Shown: positions 1 to 5,449, numbered from the stretch's first letter. The stretch is 8,075 nucleotides of DNA from Betaproteobacteria bacterium TMED156 (GCA_002171155.1 NHHF01000073.1:1-8075); one strand, 5' to 3'. Made by a program: numbers and translations. Notes: generated by a model from the sequence alone, not told the origin.

Positions 1-1
1 A

Positions 2-220
2 GACCTTGCTAAAGCAGCTAATCAGCAGGCCTCAAAGCTTTCTTCGGTTGGCTTTTCGCGTACCTCCGTATTGGTACCCCAGCGCTTTGGATTAATCATC
101 ACAGCAGTTAGCAAAGACTCGTTTGATCTCGACGATTGGTCAGTCCTACGTCTCCGTTTTCGATGCGTAGCCCTCTTTTGGCAAATGCAAAGCAATCGTC
201 TTTTCAAAAGCCCGCGATGA
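2..220 (+). CDS. 3' end of an unknown gene, cut by the left window edge
   Basis: An open frame runs from the window edge to a TGA at 218-220, giving 72 residues with no start needed inside the window. The translation has a protein-like mix (for example SVLVPQRFGLIITAV and KDSFDLDDWSVLRLRFRC) and ends in KSPR. The opposite strand also has an open frame (22-207), but it starts with TTG and is a run of Arg and Lys typical of an antisense shadow. I do not recognise the family. It could be the C-terminus of a longer protein beginning outside the window. An open frame of this length can occur by chance, so the call is moderate to weak. Confidence 0.4.
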   Translation, partial: DLAKAANQQASKLSSVGFSRTSVLVPQRFGLIITAVSKDSFDLDDWSVLRLRFRCVALFWQMQSNRLFKSPR

Positions 221-302
221 ATACCCCCAAGGGCTAGTGTTCATATTCTCAGCAAAGCCAGAGCTGTTCTTCAAAAAACAAGTAAGGCAAAAATCTCCCG
301 TC

Positions 303-380
303 ATGAATACCAGCGCACCGAAGGCAGGTCTCCATCAATACACGCATCAGCTGGAGTCTTACGCCAGCATTCGACCATGA
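303..380 (+). CDS. possible 25-residue leader ORF overlapping the next gene
   Basis: An ATG at 303 opens a 25-codon frame ending at TGA 378-380. The stop overlaps the ATG of the next gene (377) in an ATGA arrangement, often seen in translationally coupled pairs. The frame also stays open upstream to a GTG at 237. The peptide (ending HQLESYASIRP) is not recognised, and no ribosome binding site is seen before either start. The overlap is the only real support, and chance is a fair alternative. Confidence 0.22.
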   Translation: MNTSAPKAGLHQYTHQLESYASIRP

Positions 381-598
381 ATCACCACATCAGTGATCGA
401 TTACCCCGCTGCGGGTGGGTTTATGGCAAAGGCCAAGCGCCTCAGCCATTTCTGATCACAGCAACGAATCCAGATGGCTCCGCAACTGGCTACAGCGCTG
501 GCGCCAGCGAAACCTTCAAAGCCGGAGAGTGGTTCTTTGAGCTCCCTGCATGCGATGAAGACCAGGTTCAATGGGCTGAGCTGCTCGGACAGCACTAG
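377..598 (+). CDS. small hypothetical protein, 73 aa
   Basis: ATG at 377, TAG at 596-598. The product is soluble, with no signal peptide or membrane segment. It has an aromatic and glycine-rich middle (GWVYGKGQAPQPFLITATNP, then GEWFFELPACDEDQVQWAEL) suggestive of a small beta-rich fold ending in an acidic helix. The frame on the opposite strand (401-595) is equally long, but its composition is poorer and it would oppose the flanking plus-strand genes, so I chose the plus frame. No Shine-Dalgarno is visible. The start overlaps the stop of a short upstream ORF. After the TAG the same frame stays open to a TAA at 719-721, probably by chance. Family not recognised. Confidence 0.55.
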   Translation: MNHHISDRLPRCGWVYGKGQAPQPFLITATNPDGSATGYSAGASETFKAGEWFFELPACDEDQVQWAELLGQH

Positions 599-710
599 CA
601 GACGGTCATAAGAGCAACAACCAAGGTAGTTATCAAAACCGAACCTCTTGGTACGGCCAGTACGTCTTCATCTATGAGCCAGGCAGCTCTAGACCGAACA
701 GGTCCTTCCT

Positions 711-714
711 GGAG
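711..714 (+). promoter_or_regulatory. Shine-Dalgarno of the hli gene
   Basis: GGAG lies six bases before the ATG at 721 and fixes the start of the Hli protein. It is one of the few clear ribosome binding sites in the window. Confidence 0.7.
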
Positions 715-720
715 ACGCTA

Positions 721-954
721 ATGACTACTCCAACGCTTCACGTTCCCGCAGGGCTTATCACTGTTGATGGCGAAGGCCATGGCAACGTTTATGCCCGTGA
801 GCCACGTATGGAATACGCCGCAGCCGATGGAGGTTGGGGATTTCATGAGCGCGCCGAAAAGCTCAACGGTCGGCTCGCAATGGTTGGCTTTCTTGCCGCA
901 GTCGTCACAGAACTCCTGACAGGTGAAGGCTTGCTACACACCATTGGCCTCTGA
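721..954 (+). CDS. hli: high-light-inducible (Hli/Scp) chlorophyll-binding protein
   Basis: A one-helix member of the chlorophyll a/b-binding superfamily, 77 aa. In this family, paired Hli proteins in the thylakoid membrane bind chlorophyll and carotenoid, dissipate excess energy, and protect photosystem II and chlorophyll assembly under light and nutrient stress. The signature is direct: E46, N49 and R51 in EKLNGRLAMVGF (46-57) are the pigment ligands. The single membrane helix continues through LAAVVTELL and is followed by TGEGLL. The N-terminal 40 residues are polar and stromal, with no signal peptide. The start is supported by GGAG six bases upstream. The 120-base leader (600-720) shows no HLR1-type pair of TTACA elements that I can find. 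A second small ORF follows 44 bases downstream on the same strand. Confidence 0.97.
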   Translation: MTTPTLHVPAGLITVDGEGHGNVYAREPRMEYAAADGGWGFHERAEKLNGRLAMVGFLAAVVTELLTGEGLLHTIGL

Positions 955-998
955 CGGGGCCAAGGTGCCGAACCAATCAATCAGTGACGGAGAAAGCC

Positions 999-1175
999 AT
1001 GACCCGCTTAAAACTTCCATCAACAGAAAGCATCAACGGCAAAGTCCAACCTCAAAATCGCCAAAAGCGTCTAACCACACTTGGGATCGTTGCGAAGCAG
1101 CTAGCCAAAGATGACCTACTCGGGCAAGGCGTTCTTTTGAATCAGGTCCTGGGTTCTCCTGGCCTTCTTGGATAA
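999..1175 (+). CDS. small hypothetical protein downstream of hli, 58 aa
   Basis: ATG at 999 preceded by GGAG (989-992) at a good distance. An in-frame GTG at 984 would add five residues but has no ribosome binding site, so I prefer the ATG. The product is basic at the N-terminus (MTRLKLPSTES, then QNRQKRLTTLGIVAKQLAKD) and ends in a Gly/Leu-rich tail (LGQGVLLNQVLGSPGLLG). A helix from about residue 25 to 45 is likely. There is no membrane segment or known motif. It lies on the hli strand, so it may be co-transcribed. A longer minus-strand frame (1033-1239) covers the same DNA, but it has no ribosome binding site and a less natural composition. Function unknown. Confidence 0.45.
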   Translation: MTRLKLPSTESINGKVQPQNRQKRLTTLGIVAKQLAKDDLLGQGVLLNQVLGSPGLLG

Positions 1176-1251
1176 GAGGACAAACTTGCTCCGCCTCAAG
1201 GTGATGAAACCGATTAATCAAAACCCCTAAGCTGATCATTGAGAACTTTCA

Positions 1252-1368
1252 ATGGCCAGAACCGGAAGGGAGCTCCGTACATCACGGGGTTTCCGCACCA
1301 ATTACATGAGCCTTTCAGAGCCCGAACCCACCGAGATGGAATCGAACTCTCAAAGGCTCATCGACTGA
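1252..1368 (+). CDS. possible 38-residue ORF
   Basis: ATG at 1252 to TGA at 1366-1368. The peptide begins MARTGRELRTSRGFRTNYM and ends in an acidic, Ser-rich stretch. Its composition is reasonable for a small protein, but there is no ribosome binding site, and another plus frame (1239-1472) overlaps it while running into the 3' end of the convergent CyAbrB gene. This is the best reading of the 1176-1410 gap, but it is weak. Confidence 0.22.
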   Translation: MARTGRELRTSRGFRTNYMSLSEPEPTEMESNSQRLID

Positions 1369-1410
1369 TGAATGACCTAGAGGCCTATTTGGGACAAAGG
1401 GGGGTAATCC

Positions 1411-1773
1411 TCAATCTTCGCTGTCGTCACTGCCAACGGGAACCAAGCGGATCTGCTTACGGCCCAGCTTGATTTCAAACTCATCTCCGGTCTTCAGGTC
1501 CAGCATTGCTGTGTAGGCCTTACCGATCAGCAGATTGCCGTTGCCCTGAACGGTTGCTGTGTAGGAGAGCTTTCGGCCGCCTTTGCCGACGCCGCCGCCA
1601 GTACCGAGTGCAACACCCTTGGCCTCAAGCAGTGCCTCATAGAAAGCAGTGAAGTTCAGACGATCTGAACCATCCTTTTTTTTGGAAAGGTAACCGCAAG
1701 CAGCAACGACTTCGCTCTTGCTGGCATTGCCAAGTTCTTTGACCTTTGCGATCAATTCTTCGCCGGTAAGCAT
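1411..1773 (-). CDS. CyAbrB family transcriptional regulator
   Basis: 120 aa, close to the usual length of cyanobacterial AbrB-like proteins. The N-terminal half (about 1-60) is helical (MLTGEELIAKVKELGNASKS, KSEVVAACGY) and ends in a Gly-rich linker (GTGGGVGKGGRK, about 57-68). The C-terminal half (about 68-113) is the beta-rich AbrB-type DNA-binding part (YTATVQGNGNLLIGKAYTAM, GDEFEIKLGRKQIRLVP), followed by an acidic tail. In cyanobacteria the DNA-binding domain is C-terminal, the reverse of Bacillus AbrB, and that order is seen here. Characterised members act as global regulators of carbon, nitrogen and redox genes. It is the last gene of a minus-strand run, 148 bases behind the TIGR02450-like gene, so it may have its own promoter. 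I cannot tell which CyAbrB orthologue it is. Confidence 0.95.
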   Translation of the reverse strand: MLTGEELIAKVKELGNASKSEVVAACGYLSKKKDGSDRLNFTAFYEALLEAKGVALGTGGGVGKGGRKLSYTATVQGNGNLLIGKAYTAMLDLKTGDEFEIKLGRKQIRLVPVGSDDSED

Positions 1774-1865
1774 CGGTGTGGTGGGAGAATATGAACCAAA
1801 GCTAACTCGTATTTGGGAACTGCCAAGTACCTAGTGGCATTGAACTTGTGAGTCATGAGTAGATC

Positions 1866-1885
1866 CAGGCGTCACAACGCGCCTG
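1866..1885 (-). terminator. hairpin between the TIGR02450-like gene and the CyAbrB gene
   Basis: A perfect 6-bp GC-rich stem (CAGGCG/CGCCTG) with an 8-base loop, 37 bases past the stop of the TIGR02450-like gene. No T-run follows on the minus strand, so it is a weak candidate for termination or for partial attenuation before the CyAbrB gene. Confidence 0.3.
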
Positions 1886-1921
1886 AGCTGCTCACCTCCA
1901 CAGCTCTCCAAGAAAGCTTTA

Positions 1922-2188
1922 CTACTCGGACAAAAGCTCCTGCTGCAAGCTCTTGGTTTCTAACAAGGGCTCCGGCAGCATCTCTTCGACGACGGGAAGA
2001 AGTCCACTACTCCACGAGGCTGGGTCGCGTAAATCGCGATAAGACAGACGGAGCCGTTTGGTTGAGTCCAACAAGGCAACCAACTCCACCCAGCGATCAC
2101 GTCCTCGGCCACCTTCCCCCACCACACGAAAGTGACGAAATCCCAGCATCGGTTCTGAGCTCGTCCAGTGCTGGGACAACTTTGTCAT
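1922..2188 (-). CDS. small Trp-rich conserved protein, TIGR02450/DUF2389-like
   Basis: 88 aa, ATG at 2188. The pattern fits the small Trp-rich family found in cyanobacteria and proteobacteria: a Trp near the start (QHWTSSEP, W8), the block GFRHFRVV, a VELVALLD strand, and the closing LRLSYRDLRDPASWSSG, where the family usually has a W/YRELxDxxxWxxGW block. The final WxxGW motif is reduced to WSSGL. The C-terminal 20 residues (about 68-88) are an acidic, Glu/Leu-rich extension. Molecular function of the family is not known to me. It lies 32 bases downstream of an exported protein gene and upstream of the CyAbrB gene, so it is probably part of one transcript. The opposite-strand frames (1855-2214) are Arg/Ser/Pro-rich shadows. 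Confidence 0.8.
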   Translation of the reverse strand: MTKLSQHWTSSEPMLGFRHFRVVGEGGRGRDRWVELVALLDSTKRLRLSYRDLRDPASWSSGLLPVVEEMLPEPLLETKSLQQELLSE

Positions 2189-2220
2189 TCACTAAGTGTC
2201 CCATTGAGCATTGATGTGGC

Positions 2221-2631
2221 TCAACGACGTTCGACCCATTCCAAGGGTGCCAAACCCAATTGCTGACGAATGGGATTGATGTAGGCGTAGTACTGCTCGC
2301 GCAAGGTCGTCCTGGACTGACGGGTTCGCCTGAGGCACCGCTTAAACGCCATCTTGCTCTTGGCACGATCTACACATTGCTTCTCCTGCTGCATCAGCGC
2401 AGCACGGTTGGAGTAACTGGTTTGCTTCCACTGCTTCTGGGCTCGGAAGAGAGCCTCGCGCTGATCATCCGTGAGCTGTTCTTGACGTCTCCACATCAAC
2501 ATTGGTGTTCTCGCGATGAGCCTCTGACCGGCAGCTGGGTAAGCAGCAGCTGATGTGGCTAAGAGCTCAACACTGAAGAAAGCCGTCGCAACGGCAAGAA
2601 AACCAATTCCAATCGATGAAGCCGTTTTCAT
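2221..2631 (-). CDS. exported basic hypothetical protein
   Basis: I place the start at the ATG at 2631 (136 aa), because the residues from there form a clean signal peptide: MKTASS, a hydrophobic core (IGIGFLAVATAFFSVELLA), then TSAAA before a probable cleavage ahead of YPAAGQ. A GTG at 2667 would add 12 residues in front. The mature part is very basic and helical (LTDDQREALFRAQKQW, FKRCLRRTRQSR), carries two Cys, and ends APLEWVERR. The LTDDQ...Q spacing is vaguely like Spy/CpxP-type periplasmic proteins, but the hallmark repeats are not there, so I do not assign it. It sits between paralog A (65 bases upstream, or 101 from the ATG) and the TIGR02450-like gene. Confidence 0.8.
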   Translation of the reverse strand: MKTASSIGIGFLAVATAFFSVELLATSAAAYPAAGQRLIARTPMLMWRRQEQLTDDQREALFRAQKQWKQTSYSNRAALMQQEKQCVDRAKSKMAFKRCLRRTRQSRTTLREQYYAYINPIRQQLGLAPLEWVERR

Positions 2632-2732
2632 GGACCAATGGCTAAACAAGCGAATTAACGCTCCCACCGCTCCATGACCAAGTCCTGAATCGATCGCCGC
2701 GACGCGTGACTGAATTTGACTCGCCCAGACGA

Positions 2733-2993
2733 TTACAACGAAGTGATCTCTTCCTTATCGCCATCCAGTAGGCCATCAATGAAAACAGCCGCGCGACTGA
2801 GCGCGAGCTCATGGATTTCTTGCACGGCCTGGCTGAGGCGCTCTCGAGTTTGCTCAGACATAAACGACTTGTTCAAGGCCATGGAGGCCTTAAAGCGCTC
2901 AGCCTCGTTCAGGCTCTCGAGACAGTCGTCAATGGATCTGGCGACCAGGGCACGAGCAATGCTCATTGGAGTTGCGGGGGAAACGTTGCTCAT
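2733..2993 (-). CDS. small helical protein, paralog A of a three-member family
   Basis: 86 aa, soluble, probably all-helical, with no signal peptide. It aligns without gaps to the product at 3024-3272: I count about 34 identities over 66 positions. Shared features in order are an Ala-rich first helix (SIARALVARSIDDCLESL), the identical block FKASMAL (34-40), a turn with F-M/I-S, then TRER, a helix ending AVQEIHELA, and IDGLLDG near the end. A more diverged relative lies at 5450-5719. ATG at 2993; an in-frame ATG nine codons later is less likely because the homology begins near it. No Shine-Dalgarno. It follows paralog B by 30 bases, almost certainly on the same transcript. I do not recognise the family in any named domain. 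Confidence 0.85.
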   Translation of the reverse strand: MSNVSPATPMSIARALVARSIDDCLESLNEAERFKASMALNKSFMSEQTRERLSQAVQEIHELALSRAAVFIDGLLDGDKEEITSL

Positions 2994-3000
2994 GCCCGCA

Positions 3001-3008
3001 TGATGCGT
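3001..3008 (-). promoter_or_regulatory. leader motif shared with paralog B
   Basis: ACGCATCA on the minus strand ends seven bases before the ATG of paralog A. The same eight bases occur ten bases before the ATG of paralog B (3283-3290). It may be a relic of the tandem duplication or a shared translation-control element. It is not present ahead of the third paralog. Confidence 0.3.
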
Positions 3009-3023
3009 ACTTTTGTACCAGCG

Positions 3024-3272
3024 TCAAGCGCCGGGGCCGTCAAGCAATTCATCGATGAGAATCGCTGCACTGCCTTCAGCCAAGTCGTAGAGCTCCTGAA
3101 TCGCAGCACCAACACGCTCTCTGGTTTCTGCGCTGATGAACTCAGGATCAAGGGCCATGGAGGCCTTGAACTGCTGGGCAGAATCCAGGTGCGTCAGGCA
3201 ACTCTCCAGTGAATCGCTGAGCAATGCCGCAGCAAGGGTGATGGGCGCCGAGGGTGCTATTTGTTCGTCCAT
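3024..3272 (-). CDS. small helical protein, paralog B of a three-member family
   Basis: 82 aa from the ATG at 3272. An in-frame GTG at 3377 would add 35 residues of non-homologous, Pro/Gly-rich sequence, so I reject it. GGTGGA lies a few bases before the ATG. The layout matches paralog A: Ala/Leu-rich helix (LAAALLSDSLESCL), FKASMAL (about 34-40), SAETRER, AIQELYDLA, then ILIDELLDG. A 15-base stretch coding the FKASMAL region is identical in both genes (2877-2891 and 3153-3167), which points to fairly recent tandem duplication. It is the first gene of the minus-strand run that continues through paralog A, an exported protein, the TIGR02450-like protein and CyAbrB. Function unknown. Confidence 0.85.
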   Translation of the reverse strand: MDEQIAPSAPITLAAALLSDSLESCLTHLDSAQQFKASMALDPEFISAETRERVGAAIQELYDLAEGSAAILIDELLDGPGA

Positions 3273-3463
3273 AGATCCACCGTGATGCGTTGAAAGTGCA
3301 ACTGGACCGGCCAAGCGGTTCGGTTCTCTTCTAATGCTGTGATCCGGGTCTAACCCCAGCCCTGGAGCACTCGCCACAGATCAAGCGCAGCCACACTCAA
3401 CAGATCAGACCAATCCACTCATCAGCACTGCAGCACTTGGCGTATGTGCATCAGCACAGCCCT

Positions 3464-3486
3464 CTGCTGCCAAGGGGTTGCAGCAG
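3464..3486. repeat. inverted repeat (hairpin 1)
   Basis: CTGCTGC and GCAGCAG form a perfect 7-bp stem around the 9-base loop CAAGGGGTT. Its left part (CCTCTGCTG, 3461-3469) is repeated exactly at the start of hairpin 2, 42 bases downstream. No T-run follows on either strand. Confidence 0.6.
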
Positions 3487-3501
3487 CGGCGCCAAAACGA
3501 C

Positions 3502-3532
3502 ACCTCTGCTGTCAAACAGCCCCAGCAGAGGT
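3502..3532. repeat. inverted repeat (hairpin 2)
   Basis: A perfect 10-bp stem (ACCTCTGCTG/CAGCAGAGGT) around an 11-base loop. It lies 15 bases after hairpin 1 and shares CCTCTGCTG with it. No T-run follows, so a standard intrinsic terminator is unlikely; a structured RNA or a protein-binding repeat are the other options. Confidence 0.65.
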
Positions 3533-3657
3533 CAGCGCCTGACACCACTGAGAACGTCAAGCTTCACCAGCTCATGGCTCAAGGCAGCATTGCGTCGAGA
3601 TAAGGAATCCAGACGAAGGATTCATCAAACCATTGGGGAGGCTGGTTGGAAAAGAAA

Positions 3658-4113
3658 TCAAAGGTCCTGCCAAGCAAGAATTCCTCGAGGAATAAACCAA
3701 TACGAGGTGAGCTGAAAATTTTTACCCAAAACATAAGAGCGGAAGAAATCCCGCAGATCAGGCCAACCGTTGCGGTAATGGCTGGGATACATCACGGTAC
3801 TAATCACAGCAAAAATGATCACATGCAGAAAGTTGCCTGCCGGGTGATGACCGAGCTGAAAGCCAAGCAAACGAGCTTCGCTATTAATACTGAAATCAAG
3901 CCTGAAATGAGCGTGCAACTTGTCATGGAGTTCGGTGCATTCGCCAATCCCAGGAATCCAGTTTTCCAGAAATTGCACATAAGGATCTGGCCCTTCCCTG
4001 AGACTTTCCGCGACCTGGATTGAATCATCAACAAGTGATCCAGCCATAGGCACTAGCGACTCTTGCACCATTGAAACGAGTGGCATCCAGATTTGGTGTA
4101 GCCAATGGCTCAT
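3658..4113 (-). CDS. hypothetical protein with one membrane segment
   Basis: 151 aa from the ATG at 4113; the frame extends to a TTG at 4143 (161 aa). Neither start has a well-placed ribosome binding site, and an AGGA touches the ATG directly. The protein begins with a His/Trp/Met-rich stretch (MSHWLHQIWMPLVSMVQ), has an acidic middle (DDSIQVAESLREGPDPY), and carries one strong hydrophobic helix at about residues 94-110 (NFLHVIIFAVISTVMYP), then an aromatic, basic tail. No family recognised. The plus-strand frame over the same DNA (3646-4023) is shorter and reads like an antisense shadow. It is the last of three same-strand genes with AT-richer DNA than the flanks, which may mean they arrived together. 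Confidence 0.62.
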   Translation of the reverse strand: MSHWLHQIWMPLVSMVQESLVPMAGSLVDDSIQVAESLREGPDPYVQFLENWIPGIGECTELHDKLHAHFRLDFSINSEARLLGFQLGHHPAGNFLHVIIFAVISTVMYPSHYRNGWPDLRDFFRSYVLGKNFQLTSYWFIPRGILAWQDL

Positions 4114-4156
4114 TCCTTGATGTGCATTGAAGACCAATACCAAATTGGAAGGGCAG

Positions 4157-4201
4157 GATCCTGAATCATCCAGATAGTCAACGGAGTCTTTTCAGGGGAT
4201 C
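4157..4201 (-). repeat. imperfect inverted repeat between two minus-strand genes
   Basis: GATCCTGAA (4157-4165) and TTCAGGGGATC (4191-4201) can pair over nine bases with a two-base bulge and a 25-base loop. It lies between the lipoprotein stop and the membrane-protein start, so it could be a weak attenuator. It has no T-run. Confidence 0.25.
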
Positions 4202-4230
4202 TACAGAGTCATCAAGCAATCAATTCAGGG

Positions 4231-4809
4231 CTAATCAGTCTGCAATTCTTCGTAATAATAGGAATCCTCATCTTCACTAACCCGGTAAAACCCTGCAGGA
4301 AGGGCACCCAAGGTACTGAATTTAATCTTACAAACAAGACTATTGTTGGTTTTCAAGATGAGTCGCGGATCCTTATTAGCTGGGAATGCATTTTCAGCCA
4401 CTAGCTCGGCAATGCTTTCCCCTGACTGCTCCTTGGCGCTCTTTGCCGCCTGGATAGCCATCAATCCAAAAAAGCTGCCTCCATAGACCGCCTGAGCAAT
4501 AACAGCATCATCCCGAATGATTTCAAATTGATCTTGGTCATCGAGCCTGTAAAGCATTGCCTTGCCATTGTTCTCGCGAGTGAGAAAAGTCAGAAATCGA
4601 CCACCTTCTTCTGCCGCATCTTCATAAGAAATGCGCATGATTTGACTAGCCAACCTGTCACAATCCTGGTAGGCAGCTGTTGAGAACTCAGCAATCAAAC
4701 CATTGCCATCGCCCTCCAAAGCACAGGCACCGAGAAGGGTCATGCTTACAGCTGGCAGCAGCAGCCTCAGGCCGAGAGCGACTTTGCTGGCAATACAGGC
4801 AGGGTCCAC
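4231..4809 (-). CDS. putative lipoprotein, unknown function
   Basis: 192 aa from a GTG at 4809. The N-terminus is a lipoprotein signal: a short basic part (SK, then R15), the hydrophobic run LLLPAVSMTLLGA, and a lipobox Cys at residue 29 (LLGAC). It would be cut and lipidated there and anchored to the outer face of a membrane. The mature protein is acidic, with a helical segment SIAELVAENAF in the middle and an acidic, Tyr-rich end (EDEDSYYYEELQTD). Two further Cys (50 and about 159) could pair. An ATG at residue 23 is too close to the lipobox to be the start. No ribosome binding site is visible before the GTG. It stands 85 bases behind the small exported gene upstream. Family not recognised. 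Confidence 0.85.
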   Translation of the reverse strand: MDPACIASKVALGLRLLLPAVSMTLLGACALEGDGNGLIAEFSTAAYQDCDRLASQIMRISYEDAAEEGGRFLTFLTRENNGKAMLYRLDDQDQFEIIRDDAVIAQAVYGGSFFGLMAIQAAKSAKEQSGESIAELVAENAFPANKDPRLILKTNNSLVCKIKFSTLGALPAGFYRVSEDEDSYYYEELQTD

Positions 4810-4894
4810 AGCAGCTTGGGCAAGACTATTTCAGCGATATTGCCAAACGATTTGGATGCCATCCAGCGCCAGACCTCAAAGAGCCAATCAGGAG

Positions 4895-5185
4895 CTAGTG
4901 ATAGACAGGTGAGGCGTGAATTTGATTAGCACTACAAATAAAAACATCGCCCCCCCTTTCTCGACGAGCCAAAAGGTGGGCTCCACCATTCTCCACATAA
5001 GCCAGGTACTTCCAGGAAACCCCCTGTCGTTTGGCTTGCTCAAGGCACGACATCAGCGTTTTTTTCTCAATCCAATTGTTGTTTTGCGCATTCACCATGC
5101 TTGGAGCAAGCCCAAGGCAAGTCGCTAGCACAAGAGCCAAAACATCACTGCACTTAGAACTATCCAAATCCCAGTAGGAAAGCAA
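4895..5185 (-). CDS. small exported hypothetical protein with doubtful start
   Basis: The frame opens right after a TAG with a TTG at 5185 (96 aa). Residues 15-33 are a good signal-peptide core and cleavage region (VLALVLATCLGLAPSMVNA, cut before QNNNW). The part in front is unusual: it is acidic (YWDLDSSKCSD) rather than basic. The mature protein has about 63 residues with two Cys (MSCLEQ, FICSANQ) that could form a disulfide, and ends HASPVYH. No ATG exists upstream of the signal core, so either a TTG is used, or the gene has lost or shifted its true start. It heads a three-gene minus-strand run with the lipoprotein and membrane protein. Confidence 0.65.
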   Translation of the reverse strand: MLSYWDLDSSKCSDVLALVLATCLGLAPSMVNAQNNNWIEKKTLMSCLEQAKRQGVSWKYLAYVENGGAHLLARRERGGDVFICSANQIHASPVYH

Positions 5186-5310
5186 CTATCAAAATCTAAT
5201 TTTGAGAGCACCAGGTGCCAACCAAACCCTGCCTGGGTGTTCAGGCTCTGAGCGGGGAGACTGGCTGAAATTGAGGGATGAGCGACCTGCGAAGCAGACA
5301 AGGATGGCTA

Positions 5311-5412
5311 TCACTGCAAACCCACCAGGCTGAGTTCAATCACTGCAGCATCTAGAGCGATTGATGCATCAGCTAGCAAGCGCTGGCCTTTCTTGTGAGC
5401 TAGGCAGAACAA
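5311..5412 (-). CDS. possible 33-residue ORF or gene relic
   Basis: The frame runs from a TTG at 5412 to a TGA at 5311-5313 and has a strikingly protein-like end (ADASIALDAAVIELSLVGLQ). It begins 37 bases behind the third paralog and has no ATG or GTG ahead of the TTG before an upstream stop. It may be a small gene with an unusual start or a decayed remnant. I do not recognise it. Confidence 0.25.
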   Translation of the reverse strand: MFCLAHKKGQRLLADASIALDAAVIELSLVGLQ

Positions 5413-5421
5413 GAGAATGGG

Positions 5422-5438
5422 CCTGAAAAAGGTTCAGG
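5422..5438 (-). terminator. candidate terminator hairpin after the third paralog
   Basis: A perfect 6-bp stem (CCTGAA/TTCAGG) with a 5-base loop, 11 bases past the stop of the gene at 5450-5719. On the minus strand only a pyrimidine-rich, broken T-tract follows, so strength is probably modest. Confidence 0.35.
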
Positions 5439-5449
5439 TCGTGCCTGAT

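Larger units (their letters stand above)
3273..3657. other. 385-base gap without a convincing gene
   Basis: This gap separates the minus-strand run starting at 3272 from the end of the next one (3658). One plus-strand frame is open from 3343 to a TAA at 3601-3603 (86 codons) with a natural-looking tail (QLMAQGSIASR). It contains a stretch like an export signal (LISTAALGVCASAQ), but it has no ATG or GTG before a late ATG at 3574; the only other early start is a TTG at 3478. It could be a gene that lost its start, or chance. A second plus frame (3437-3715) is Ser/Arg-rich and looks like a shadow. The clearest structure is the pair of hairpins at 3464-3532. Confidence 0.3.
5186..5449. other. 264-base gap upstream of the exported-protein run
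   Basis: This should hold the promoter of the minus-strand run beginning at 5185 and the end of the third paralog's transcript. I see a GCCTG/CAGGC stem with a 6-base loop at 5231-5246, the odd palindrome GCACCAGGTGC near 5208, and a terminator-like hairpin at 5422-5438. A short minus-strand frame ending at 5311 is listed separately. No promoter match is good enough to call. Confidence 0.4.

Noticed and set aside
22..207. 61-residue minus-strand frame at the left end
   Set aside because: TTG start, no ribosome binding site, and an Arg/Lys run typical of antisense reading; the plus frame to 220 is more protein-like.
599..721. Continuation of the 377-598 frame past its TAG for 40 more codons, ending in TAA overlapping the hli ATG
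   Set aside because: The extension has weak protein character and its length is easily reached by chance; nothing indicates stop-codon readthrough.
1325..1350. T-arm-like GTTCGATTCC on the minus strand, suggesting a tRNA or tmRNA end
   Set aside because: The flanking bases do not form a proper 5-bp T-stem, and no acceptor, anticodon or D arm can be folded around it.
1855..2214. 119-residue plus-strand frame
   Set aside because: It is antisense to the TIGR02450-like gene and is Arg/Ser/Pro-rich, as shadows usually are.
2097..2366. 89-residue minus-strand frame
   Set aside because: It overlaps two better-supported genes on the same strand in another phase and has a Pro/Ser/Gly-rich random composition.
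3646..4023. 125-residue plus-strand frame
   Set aside because: It opposes a longer minus-strand frame that has a clear membrane segment, better codon choice and same-strand neighbours.
5278..5355. 25-codon plus-strand ORF with GAGGG touching its ATG
   Set aside because: The ribosome binding spacing is wrong and the peptide has no notable features.
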